From a bacterium (GTDB lineage: Bacteria > UBA9089 > UBA9088 > JAGUXG01), in contig JAGUXG010000112.1 of assembly GCA_020061965.1 (NCBI GenBank), positions 1-14,545 of the forward strand: a DNA stretch of 14,545 nucleotides, written 5' to 3'. This document shows, piece after piece, positions 8,642 through 14,545 of this stretch. The notes beneath the pieces were generated by a model, which worked only from the letters and a program-made list of their open reading frames with translations, was not told the origin of the DNA and searched no databases. Position numbers and translations under genes: made by a program. Numbering within the stretch: position 1 is the stretch's first letter; each line of letters begins with the position of its first letter.

Positions 8642-8895
8642 AGTACATCCTCCTTTTTAATATTCAATACAGTCGCCCAGAAATTGGCACTTTTTTGTGA
8701 AAATCCGCGATACTTAGATAAGGTATCTTTTATTTCCGATTCATTAAAATTTTTCCACATCCAAATAACAGCCTGCTGGTCACCATATTCTAGAATTCTT
8801 TTTAAGATATACACCCTGCGTTTTTGCAAGTCTATCTTATCAAACTCTACATCCCAAAAATACTTACTTAAATATTTAGGTAGTTTTTTCATCAT
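8590..8895 (-). CDS. Small DUF6922-like protein, putative partner of the AbiEii-like toxin
   Basis: This 101-residue protein follows a pattern I recognise from small genes placed directly before AbiEii-type nucleotidyltransferases (DUF6922). It has YFWDVEFDKIDLQKRR near the N-terminus, then ILEYGDQQAVIWM, and a C-terminal GFSQKSANFWATVL. No catalytic motif is visible. By position it is the likely antitoxin or partner, but this is inference from gene order. I chose the ATG at 8895 (MMKKLP); ATG 8892 is equally possible, and an upstream GTG at 8931 lies deeper in the kinase gene. Its 5' end overlaps the histidine kinase by 20 nt and its 3' end overlaps the nucleotidyltransferase by 52 nt. Confidence 0.65.
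   Translation of the reverse strand: MMKKLPKYLSKYFWDVEFDKIDLQKRRVYILKRILEYGDQQAVIWMWKNFNESEIKDTLSKYRGFSQKSANFWATVLNIKKEDVLCLNKSFRETQKQFWPY
8649..8654 (-). promoter_or_regulatory. Ribosome binding site AGGAGG for the AbiEii-like GTG start
   Basis: On the - strand AGGAGG precedes GTG (8641-8639) by 7 nt. It decides the non-ATG start and lies within the upstream gene's coding sequence. Confidence 0.7.
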
Positions 8896-10552
8896 AAATT
8901 GGCAGTTTAACCACAAATGTTGTTCCTTCACCTATTTTGCTTTTGACTTCAATCTCGCCTTTGTGTGCCTCGACGATACGCTGACAGATAGATAAACCCA
9001 AGCCTGTGCCTTTACCTTTTGTGGTAAAAAACGGGTCAAAGATTCGTTTCAAGTCTTCCTCAGCTATCCCTTTACCCGTATCAGAAACACTTATCTTAAC
9101 AACCTCCCCTTCCTTTCGACTTTCCACTTTTAACTTTGCCCTTTTCACTGCTGCCATTTCTGCCATTGCTTCCACGGCATTCTTGACTAAGTTAACAACC
9201 ACCTGTTTAAGTCGCTCAAAATCAGCCGAAATATCTGGTAAGCCGTCGGCTAATTCCTGCTGGACCTCGATATTGAAAAGTATCTCAGCAGGTAGTTCAT
9301 CTAATGACTTTTTAACCATCCCGTTTATGTTTAGTTTGCTTCTCTTTAATTCAGGTGGTCTGGAGAAGTTCAGTAGGTCATTGATGTGGTTAGTTGCCCT
9401 CTGTGTAGCCCCATCCATCTTGGAAAGGATCTTCTGAACCTCATCATTCGCAGGTAGGATTTTACTCAGATAATAAAGCCCGGTTTTGATAACCGCTAAC
9501 GGATTTTTTACCTCATGGGCTGCCTCTCCTGCAAGTTGAACTGCTGCAGCAAGCCTTTCAGATTGTATTAATTGAGTTTGTGCCTGTCTGAGTTGCAGAG
9601 TCTTTTCTTCAACCAATTCTTGCAAATGGTCGCGGTGTTTCCGCAGTTCCTTCTCCATCAATTTATTCGTAGTAATATCCCTGGCGATACCAACCAGACC
9701 CATTATATTCCCTTGAGCATCAAATTGCGGCACCTTTATCGTCTGAAACCAGCGCTCGGTTCCATCTGCTGCGGTCATATGCTTGGTGATTTCGTCGGAT
9801 TTGCCTGTCTTAAAGACAATCTGGTCATCATCAACATTCTTTTTTGCCTCTTCGGCATTCGGCATCAATTCATAGTCGTTTTTACCAATAACCTCCTGCT
9901 CGGATAAAGCAAAGGCATCAAGCGTCTTTTGGTTGGCAATGATGTATCGGCTTTCTAAATCCTTAAAGAAAATGGCATCGTGGGCAGATTCAACCATAAA
10001 TTTGTATAATCTTAATCTTTCTTCTGCCTGTTTGATAAGTTCAAGCTCCTTTAGTGCCTGCTGATATGATAGGCAACCCTCAATAGATGTAGTGAATCTG
10101 GGCATTAATGTTTTAAGTTGATTGATCTCTTCTTCCGATAATTTTGCAGGAGAAAAAAGTTTCAGCACACCTATCTCTCCGAGACTGAAAACAATCAATC
10201 CACCTTTCTTCTTCACTTTTTCGCCAGCAAGTAATGCGGTAAATGCATCCTCATGTGATGAAACAAGGAGAGCTTCCTTGCCTGAAAAGACAGGAGAGGC
10301 AACAGGAATTCGTCTCTGGCCTGCCAGAGCCATTGGATGGCTATAGACAAGCGTAGCCCAATTCTCATCCGTTTCATCCGGCAGAAAGATGTTTTTTATC
10401 CAGACAGCAGAATAGGAGAGGTTTTTTCTTGACATAAGGGTCTTCAGAAAGCCATCACAATCTGTCTTTACATCAAGAGATCTGCCGATGGAAAGTGACA
10501 ATTCATAAACCAAGGATAGGTCTTCTATTGTCAAATGCTCATCTTTATTCAT
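8876..10552 (-). CDS. Cytoplasmic PAS-domain sensor histidine kinase
   Basis: The 558 residues contain no membrane segment, so the kinase is cytoplasmic. Layout: a GAF-like N-terminal region at about 10-165; a PAS domain at about 183-295 with the PAC-type end GNIMGLVGIARDIT; a coiled linker at 296-335; HisKA with phospho-acceptor H346 in AAHEVKNPL; and HATPase_c with N458 in NLVKNAVEAM, DTGKG at 491-495, DPFFTTK and GTGLGL at 515-520. All catalytic boxes look intact. Its ATG overlaps the FIST stop as ATGA and GGAGGG lies just upstream within the FIST gene, so FIST sensor and kinase are made together. The likely phosphate acceptor is the stand-alone receiver upstream. Signal unknown. Confidence 0.93.
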   Translation of the reverse strand: MNKDEHLTIEDLSLVYELSLSIGRSLDVKTDCDGFLKTLMSRKNLSYSAVWIKNIFLPDETDENWATLVYSHPMALAGQRRIPVASPVFSGKEALLVSSHEDAFTALLAGEKVKKKGGLIVFSLGEIGVLKLFSPAKLSEEEINQLKTLMPRFTTSIEGCLSYQQALKELELIKQAEERLRLYKFMVESAHDAIFFKDLESRYIIANQKTLDAFALSEQEVIGKNDYELMPNAEEAKKNVDDDQIVFKTGKSDEITKHMTAADGTERWFQTIKVPQFDAQGNIMGLVGIARDITTNKLMEKELRKHRDHLQELVEEKTLQLRQAQTQLIQSERLAAAVQLAGEAAHEVKNPLAVIKTGLYYLSKILPANDEVQKILSKMDGATQRATNHINDLLNFSRPPELKRSKLNINGMVKKSLDELPAEILFNIEVQQELADGLPDISADFERLKQVVVNLVKNAVEAMAEMAAVKRAKLKVESRKEGEVVKISVSDTGKGIAEEDLKRIFDPFFTTKGKGTGLGLSICQRIVEAHKGEIEVKSKIGEGTTFVVKLPIYDEKTT

Positions 10553-11634
10553 AACATCCCTCCTACAACAATAGTTTTATTAAAAAATTCAAGGAATGTC
10601 TCACCATAAGATGAGATTTCCCCTAAGGTCAGGCAACCTACGGAAATAGATTGATTACCTGTAGCTTCCTTTATTGCGGCTAATTCTTTGGTAAAGTCTT
10701 CTCCGAGGAAGAGTGCCCTTGAGATGCAGTCAGCCACCAGATTACAATAGGTTTCTTTGGCACAAGCCTCTTTAGCTGCCTGGCCTGCGGCTTGAATAAG
10801 GCAGGCCGGCTCTCCTTTTAAGATATTTAACAGGCTATTTTCAGGTACCTCACCCACGCAGATCAATTCGCCTTTCTCATTTGTCATAATCGGGTCGCGG
10901 ACAATATCTTCAGCCCCTTTCTTGGACATCCCAAAGGGGTACTGCATAGCCACATCATAAAAATCTTCGCGAAGGAGCTTAAGTCCTGAATCAGCTTCTA
11001 CTATCTTTTGATATACCTCAAAGGCATTCTTCCAGTCTAATTCCATAATCACATTTTTACAGGTTTTGGTAGCGGCAATTGGACCAGTGAGCTTTTTCCA
11101 GCCATGCCTAACACCAAGATGACATTGTAATTTGATAAAGGTAACTATGGCGGCATCCTGAACAAATCCCTCCCGAGTAAAAAGACAAGGTTGTTGTTTA
11201 AGGGTAAGCGAGCCTGCACCACCACCAAAATAATGGACAGAATTACCCAGATGATCAGACAGCTTCGAAAGGAATAAGGCGATATTTGAGGCAAGCCCAT
11301 CTACAAGAACCATAGCTGTATATTTTTTGTTTAGATGGATAAAATCTGGTAGCTCAATTTGGTCGGTGTTAAGCCCCTTGATCAGATACGGGCTGGTTAG
11401 TGCCGGCAAAACCTTAATCACAGCTCCCTGCTCATATTTCCTGTCATCGTAAATGACCCCGGGAAATACGCCACCAAAGAAATCAATCCCTTCTTTATTA
11501 AGTCGTGAAATCATTTGCCAAGCATCTGGCATCTCCTTTTCGCCAAGCAGGATCAAGACGACATCTCCGTCTTTTCTTTCCATATGGCAAACTATTTCAA
11601 CAATCTCTTTTGCATCAGTTGTAGGAAAATACAT
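10549..11634 (-). CDS. FIST-domain sensory protein
   Basis: This 361-residue protein consists of FIST_N (about 25-205; note YFGGGAGSLT and GVRHGWK) and FIST_C (about 206-355; YPFGM, PIMTNEKGELICVGEVPENS, and the end SVGCLTLGEISSYG followed by FNKT). FIST proteins are predicted soluble ligand sensors that often sit beside histidine kinases and chemoreceptors; amino acids have been proposed as ligands. No signal peptide or membrane helix is seen. The ATG is well supported by AAGGAGG 6 nt upstream. The gene feeds directly into the kinase gene (4 nt overlap), so I infer that it senses a small molecule and modulates the kinase. A hairpin lies just ahead of its ribosome binding site. Confidence 0.88.
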   Translation of the reverse strand: MYFPTTDAKEIVEIVCHMERKDGDVVLILLGEKEMPDAWQMISRLNKEGIDFFGGVFPGVIYDDRKYEQGAVIKVLPALTSPYLIKGLNTDQIELPDFIHLNKKYTAMVLVDGLASNIALFLSKLSDHLGNSVHYFGGGAGSLTLKQQPCLFTREGFVQDAAIVTFIKLQCHLGVRHGWKKLTGPIAATKTCKNVIMELDWKNAFEVYQKIVEADSGLKLLREDFYDVAMQYPFGMSKKGAEDIVRDPIMTNEKGELICVGEVPENSLLNILKGEPACLIQAAGQAAKEACAKETYCNLVADCISRALFLGEDFTKELAAIKEATGNQSISVGCLTLGEISSYGETFLEFFNKTIVVGGML

Positions 11635-11640
11635 CTTGCA

Positions 11641-11647
11641 CCTCCTT
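11641..11647 (-). promoter_or_regulatory. Strong ribosome binding site of the FIST gene (AAGGAGG)
   Basis: AAGGAGG read on the - strand lies 6 nt before the ATG at 11634. It is the best Shine-Dalgarno match in the right-hand block, suggesting that independent high-level initiation starts here. Confidence 0.8.
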
Positions 11648-11654
11648 AAACCTC

Positions 11655-11692
11655 TACGCTACGATACACACGGCCGTGCACTCGTTAGCGTA
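11655..11692 (-). promoter_or_regulatory. Hairpin in the leader of the FIST-kinase genes
   Basis: An outer stem of 7 bp (TACGCTA at 11655-11661 with TAGCGTA at 11686-11692) encloses two 7-nt internal strands and a central 10-nt palindrome, CACGGCCGTG, at 11669-11678. It is more GC-rich than its surroundings and ends 7 nt before the ribosome binding site. No T-run follows, so it does not look like a simple terminator. It may be an operator, a structured leader or a mobile-repeat remnant. Confidence 0.5.
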
Positions 11693-11748
11693 AAATTTAT
11701 TTGTATACCCAATGAAGACTGATTTACGAACCTTTGAACCCTTTTGGC

Positions 11749-12123
11749 TTAAATTTTTGCTAAGGCTGATCTATTCTCGGTATATATCAATTCTATCATC
11801 TTCTGTAAATCAAATGGTTTATGGATACAGGCATAAGCCCCTTCTTTAAGTGCCTTCTCAATCAAGTCCTCTGCAGAGAATCCAGTCATCATCACTACCT
11901 TTATCTCCGGGTCAATTCCTTTAATCTGAATAAATGTTTCTACCCCATTTATCCCAGGCAATCTAATATCCATCAAGATAAGGTCGTAATGGGTCATTTT
12001 TACCTCTTCAATAGCCTTATACCCATCTAACACAGATGTTATCTCGTGTCCTTCAAGTTTGAGTATATCGCTCAAGACATAAGCCAAGTCCTTTTCATCG
12101 TCAACAATCAATATTTTAGCCAT
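11749..12123 (-). CDS. Single-domain response regulator (CheY-like receiver)
   Basis: The 124 residues form one receiver domain and nothing else. The acidic pair is D8-D9 (IVDDEKD), the phospho-acceptor D52 (LMDIRLPG), the switch residue T80 (MMTGFS) and the conserved lysine K102 in HKPFD. With no output domain it must act by protein contact, as a phosphorelay intermediate or as a CheY-type effector. The likely partner is the PAS kinase encoded two genes downstream. It lies 30 nt after the HEPN gene and 114 nt before the FIST gene. No clear ribosome binding site precedes the ATG. Confidence 0.93.
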   Translation of the reverse strand: MAKILIVDDEKDLAYVLSDILKLEGHEITSVLDGYKAIEEVKMTHYDLILMDIRLPGINGVETFIQIKGIDPEIKVVMMTGFSAEDLIEKALKEGAYACIHKPFDLQKMIELIYTENRSALAKI

Positions 12124-12153
12124 TCTGTGTCTAAATCTTTTATTGGTCTTTCT

Positions 12154-12597
12154 TCAAACCTTATTTGATACTACCTCTTCCAATTCCAATACAGCAGTTA
12201 AGAATCTTTGAATCAGTTCTTGCTGGGTTACATACATATTTACTGCCTGCCAACGGAAGTTAAGATACCTGTGTGCTAATCGATTCCTCGCCAGAGCCAA
12301 TTTAGCCAGAAGATCTTGTTCTTCCAAGGATATGTTGAAAAATTCACCAATCTTTCTTAAAACATCGCTGTAACTTTCAGTAGCAATCCCTTCTTGTGTA
12401 AGAATAGTTCCGCTTATCTCAATTAAGGCAGTGAGAATGTTCTCTGCTGTCCTGTCCATCAGCTTCTGAAGTTTTTTATCCCTTTGATAATCCTGCCAGG
12501 TTTTGTCGGAGTATTCTTTTTCGAACTCCTTCATCTCTTCAGTGATAAATTGTAATGATTCACTGATTCTACCTTTGGCATAGCTAAATTTAGGCAT
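12154..12597 (-). CDS. HEPN-domain toxin, HepT-like ribonuclease
   Basis: This 147-residue, mostly helical protein belongs to the HEPN/DUF86-like group. The RNase motif RX4HXY is intact as RNRLAHRY, with R104, H109 and Y111. In characterised pairs HepT cuts RNA and its partner MntA silences it by AMPylating the motif tyrosine, which is present here. The frame extends upstream to 12651, but I choose the ATG at 12597: GGAGGAG lies 8 nt ahead of it and the earlier codons lie deep in the MNT gene. This start overlaps the MNT gene by 8 nt, so the two should be co-translated. The order is antitoxin then toxin. Confidence 0.85.
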   Translation of the reverse strand: MPKFSYAKGRISESLQFITEEMKEFEKEYSDKTWQDYQRDKKLQKLMDRTAENILTALIEISGTILTQEGIATESYSDVLRKIGEFFNISLEEQDLLAKLALARNRLAHRYLNFRWQAVNMYVTQQELIQRFLTAVLELEEVVSNKV

Positions 12598-13039
12598 ATT
12601 GTAACTCCTCCAGGTTTCTTTTTGCCACAAGTCTCTGCCATAACATTCCAAAAATGTTGAAATCTTCCATCTGATAAATGGCTTGATTTTTCAACTGTAT
12701 ATATCTTCCAAAATCTTTGATATACAGCGGGAGACCAAAAACAATGGCATTGTAGTAAAGCATTGGTTTCTTGAAGTCTCTATCAAGTTGGATAATATTC
12801 GCCTCAATACCTATCTTCAAAATCTCAAGGCAGAGATCCATAATGCGATTGAAGCTCTCTTCTTCAGAAGAAGGTTCGGGCAGAAAAGACAAGGCTAAAT
12901 CAACATCTGAATCTTCTCTTGGCAAGCCTCTTGCCCATGACCCATATAAAAAGGCAATATCAACTCCAAAGAGATGAGCCTTTTGTTCAAAGAAGTCTTT
13001 TAACTTACAAACAAGCTCTTCTTTACAAAATCTCTTCAT
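12590..13039 (-). CDS. MNT-type nucleotidyltransferase antitoxin, MntA-like
   Basis: The 149-residue minimal nucleotidyltransferase carries GSX10DXD as G33-S34 ... D45-V-D47 in LYGSWARGLPREDSDVDLAL. In HEPN-MNT systems this protein transfers AMP from ATP to the HepT tyrosine and so neutralises it. By hand alignment the third catalytic acid, normally a D before the hydrophobic pair of the next strand, is replaced by N81 (EANIIQL), so activity may be altered; D86 or D88 nearby could compensate. It starts 8 nt after the glyA stop with no evident ribosome binding site, so it probably shares the glyA transcript. Confidence 0.87.
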   Translation of the reverse strand: MKRFCKEELVCKLKDFFEQKAHLFGVDIAFLYGSWARGLPREDSDVDLALSFLPEPSSEEESFNRIMDLCLEILKIGIEANIIQLDRDFKKPMLYYNAIVFGLPLYIKDFGRYIQLKNQAIYQMEDFNIFGMLWQRLVAKRNLEELQYA

Positions 13040-13047
13040 TTCATTTT

Positions 13048-14259
13048 TTACTCAGGGATTGGAAAACTCTTGGCCAAGGCAGGAACCTCATCTTTGACAT
13101 CTTGTCTCTTTCGTAGGACACTATCAATCATATAGGCTATTTTCTCCATCTCAGCTTCTTTCATTCCCCTTGTAGTCAAAGCAGGTGTGCCAAGCCTTAT
13201 GCCTGAGGTGACAGATGGAGGCTGTTGGTCATAAGGAATGGTATTCTTATTCACGACAATCCCTTCTCTATAGAGCATCTCCTCTGCCTCTTTTCCTGTG
13301 AGACCTTCTTTGCTCACATCAACTAAAAGAAGGTGGTTGTCTGTTCCTCCACTTATCAAGGTGAAACCTAAAGAGATAAAGGTCTCTGCTAAAGCATTAG
13401 CGTTCTTCGTAATCTGTGCCGCATATTCCTTGAAATCACAAGATAAAGCCTCCTTGAAACATGTAGCCTTGCTGGCTATGATATGCATCAATGGTCCTCC
13501 CTGTATCCCTGGAAAGACAGCCCTATCAATCAGTTTTCCATATTTTTCTTTAGCAAGGACCATTCCACCTCGGGGACCTCTTAAGGTCTTGTGTGTGGTT
13601 GTGGTTATTATGTGGCAGGATTCTATTGGCGATGGATGGACTCCACCAACTATTAAGCCAGCAATATGAGCGATGTCTGCCAGAAGCAAACAATCTGCTT
13701 CATCTGCTATCTTTCTGAAACCTTCAAAATCTATCATCCTCGGGTAGGCTGATGCTCCGCAAACGATCATTCTTGGTTTGTGAGCTATGGCTAATTCCCT
13801 TATCTTTCCAAGGTCTACAAGGTGTGTCTTTGGACAAACGCCATAGGTGACAACATTGTATAGGATTCCAGAGAAGCTGACCCTGCTTCCATGGGAGAGA
13901 TGACCTCCGCAGGCTAAATCCATTCCCATTATGGTATCGCCCGGGGATAGAAAGGCAAGGTAGGCAGCCATATTAGCCTGAGTTCCTGAGTGAGGCTGAA
14001 CATTCGCATACTCTGCTCCGAACAGCTCCTTTGCCCTGGCAATAGCAAGGGCTTCTACTTCATCACAAAACTCACATCCAGCATAATACCTTGCACCTGG
14101 ATACCCTTCTGCATACTTGTTGGTTAACCAAGAGGCACAGGCTTCCCTCGTAGCCTTGCTGGCATAATTTTCCGAAGCAATCAGATTCAAGGTATTCTCC
14201 TGTCTCTTAATATCAGCAGAAATTATCTCATCTATCTCTGGGTCTATCTCCTTTAGCAT
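13048..14259 (-). CDS. glyA: Serine hydroxymethyltransferase
   Basis: GlyA converts serine and tetrahydrofolate to glycine and 5,10-methylene-tetrahydrofolate, the main one-carbon entry point. The 403 residues are near the bacterial norm of about 415. Visible signatures: RQENTLNLIASENYAS at 19-34; YAEGYPGARYYAGCE at 49-63; VQPHSGTQAN at 87-96; the PLP-facing D195 and H198 in ADIAHIAG; the PLP Schiff-base lysine K224 in TTTTHKTLRGPRGG; and SGIRLGTPALTTRG at 352-365. The start fits the family N-terminus. No ribosome binding site is present, and a promoter sits only 6 nt away, suggesting leaderless translation. Confidence 0.97.
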   Translation of the reverse strand: MLKEIDPEIDEIISADIKRQENTLNLIASENYASKATREACASWLTNKYAEGYPGARYYAGCEFCDEVEALAIARAKELFGAEYANVQPHSGTQANMAAYLAFLSPGDTIMGMDLACGGHLSHGSRVSFSGILYNVVTYGVCPKTHLVDLGKIRELAIAHKPRMIVCGASAYPRMIDFEGFRKIADEADCLLLADIAHIAGLIVGGVHPSPIESCHIITTTTHKTLRGPRGGMVLAKEKYGKLIDRAVFPGIQGGPLMHIIASKATCFKEALSCDFKEYAAQITKNANALAETFISLGFTLISGGTDNHLLLVDVSKEGLTGKEAEEMLYREGIVVNKNTIPYDQQPPSVTSGIRLGTPALTTRGMKEAEMEKIAYMIDSVLRKRQDVKDEVPALAKSFPIPE

Positions 14260-14265
14260 AACTTA

Positions 14266-14295
14266 ACTATAAACCTAAAACGCCACTTTTGTCAA
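14266..14295 (-). promoter_or_regulatory. Probable sigma70-type promoter of glyA
   Basis: On the - strand a perfect TTGACA (14295-14290) is followed after 18 nt by TATAGT (14271-14266, five of six to consensus). The -10 box ends 6 nt before the glyA ATG, so transcription would begin at or next to the start codon. Confidence 0.55.
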
Positions 14296-14317
14296 ATATG
14301 GATAATGAGAATGATAT

Positions 14318-14351
14318 TATACCCAAAAGCAACAGGTCTAACGAAGATTTT
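14318..14351 (+). repeat. Diverged direct repeat, left copy (TATACCCAAA... type)
   Basis: Compared without gaps, 26 of 34 positions match the copy at 14450-14483. Shared blocks include TATACCCAAA, GTCTA and ATTTT. The pair encloses the heptamer inverted repeat. Confidence 0.6.
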
Positions 14352-14352
14352 T

Positions 14353-14436
14353 GTTGTAGGTTGTAAGTTGTAGATTGAAGAAGTAGAAGAGGTAAGATCA
14401 AAACCTACAACTTACAACATCCTAAACTTACAACCT
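14353..14436. repeat. Heptamer (GTTGTAR) repeats forming an inverted repeat
   Basis: Three tandem units GTTGTAG, GTTGTAA, GTTGTAG occupy 14353-14373. The last two, as GTTGTAAGTTGTAG (14360-14373), are perfectly complementary to CTACAACTTACAAC at 14405-14418, leaving a 31-nt loop. A second partner, AACTTACAACCT at 14425-14436, pairs with 14358-14369. Two alternative hairpins are therefore possible. Confidence 0.85.
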
Positions 14437-14449
14437 CAGGTTCTCTTTG

Positions 14450-14483
14450 TATACCCAAAGAAATCAAGTCTAGCAAAAATTTT
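14450..14483 (+). repeat. Diverged direct repeat, right copy (TATACCCAAA... type)
   Basis: Partner of 14318-14351, offset by 132 nt. TTTGTATACCCAA at 14446-14458 also occurs exactly at 11700-11712, in the leader of the FIST gene. Confidence 0.6.
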
Positions 14484-14493
14484 GTTCTTAAAA

Positions 14494-14517
14494 GGGTTCA
14501 AGGAGTCGAGGGGTCAA
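14494..14517 (+). repeat. Degenerate octamer repeat (GGGTTCAA type)
   Basis: GGGTTCAA, GGAGTCGA and GGGGTCAA follow each other with period 8. AAAAGGGTTCAAAGG, a near match to the start of this stretch, occurs in opposite orientation at 11731-11745. Confidence 0.5.
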
Positions 14518-14545
14518 GGATGAGATGAAATCAAGGAAATCCATC

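Larger units (their letters stand above)
14260..14545. other. Repeat-rich noncoding block upstream of glyA
   Basis: No coding frame is supported in these 286 nt. The block holds the glyA promoter, two diverged direct repeats, a heptamer inverted repeat between them, and degenerate octamer repeats at the far end. It may extend past the window. Confidence 0.7.

Noticed and set aside
8630..8995. + strand frame of 121 codons opposite the DUF6922-like gene
   Set aside because: It crosses three - strand genes antisense, and the opposite strand has recognisable family patterns and a good internal ribosome binding site.
9006..9437. Open frame on the + strand opposite the histidine kinase, and similar frames opposite recG, FIST and glyA
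   Set aside because: They lie wholly antisense to well-supported genes, show no family motifs, and have compositions expected of antisense frames.
11655..11692. Integron attC-like site, because CGTTAGCG beside an imperfect palindrome resembles attC ends
   Set aside because: The paired core sites RYYYAAC and GTTRRRY are not both present (GTTAGCG breaks the pattern, and the other arm has no AAC), and no integrase or cassette array is seen.
11635..11748. Promoter for the FIST-kinase genes (TTCGTA-17-TATACA)
   Set aside because: Only weak matches to both boxes, and the -10 overlaps a repeat core found elsewhere; not strong enough to annotate.
12598..12651. Longer form of the HEPN protein starting at 12651
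   Set aside because: The extra 18 codons lie inside the MNT gene, while the ATG at 12597 has GGAGGAG at good spacing and gives a normal family length.
14315..14320. Perfect TATAAT on the - strand in the repeat upstream of glyA, as a second glyA promoter
   Set aside because: No acceptable -35 box lies 16-19 nt upstream; the hexamer belongs to the repeated TATACCC sequence.
14353..14436. CRISPR array or rho-independent terminator
   Set aside because: Units are 7 nt in tandem with no regular unique spacers, and the hairpin has a 31-nt loop, an AT-rich stem and no T-run.

Overview
The window is an AT-rich, gene-dense bacterial segment with no rRNA or tRNA that I can see. Overlapping gene ends, a bacterial RecG and GlyA, toxin-antitoxin-like pairs and several kinds of short dispersed repeat fit an uncultured environmental bacterium. 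A poorly sampled candidate phylum is my guess only; no marker in the window fixes the taxonomy.

Left block, + strand, 1 to 5948: a surface-glycan cassette. In order it has the 3' end of a SAM-dependent methyltransferase, an RmlD-like NAD(P)-dependent sugar reductase, a GmhA-like SIS-domain sugar-phosphate isomerase, a GT2 glycosyltransferase, a GT39/ArnT-like membrane glycosyltransferase and a YfhO-family polytopic membrane protein. Junctions are 1-4 nt overlaps or gaps of a few nt, so one transcript is likely. The genes suggest making and modifying an unusual sugar in the cytoplasm, loading it on a polyprenyl-phosphate carrier (GT2) and using that donor at the membrane (GT39, YfhO). The actual sugar cannot be read from the sequence.

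Right block, - strand, 14259 down to 5889: nine genes in one direction. They are glyA, an MNT nucleotidyltransferase antitoxin, a HEPN/HepT-like toxin, a stand-alone response regulator, a FIST-domain sensor, a cytoplasmic PAS histidine kinase, a small DUF6922-like protein, an AbiEii-type nucleotidyltransferase and recG. Two housekeeping genes therefore bracket two toxin-antitoxin-like pairs, and these pairs bracket a FIST/histidine kinase/receiver signalling set. The only sizeable internal gap is 114 nt upstream of the FIST gene; it holds a strong hairpin just before an excellent ribosome binding site. The two blocks converge, and yfhO-like and recG overlap tail to tail by 60 nt.

Right edge, 14260 to 14545: no gene. 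It holds a probable glyA promoter placed so close to the ATG that the message may be leaderless, then a nest of short repeats: heptamer GTTGTAR units forming an inverted repeat, a pair of diverged direct repeats around it, and degenerate octamers. A different heptamer repeat (AAAATGT) lies in frame inside the yfhO-like gene and encodes a duplicated 7-residue peptide.

The best candidates for something new are the signalling-plus-two-TA arrangement between glyA and recG, the MNT protein that seems to lack its third catalytic acid, and the heptamer-repeat families.
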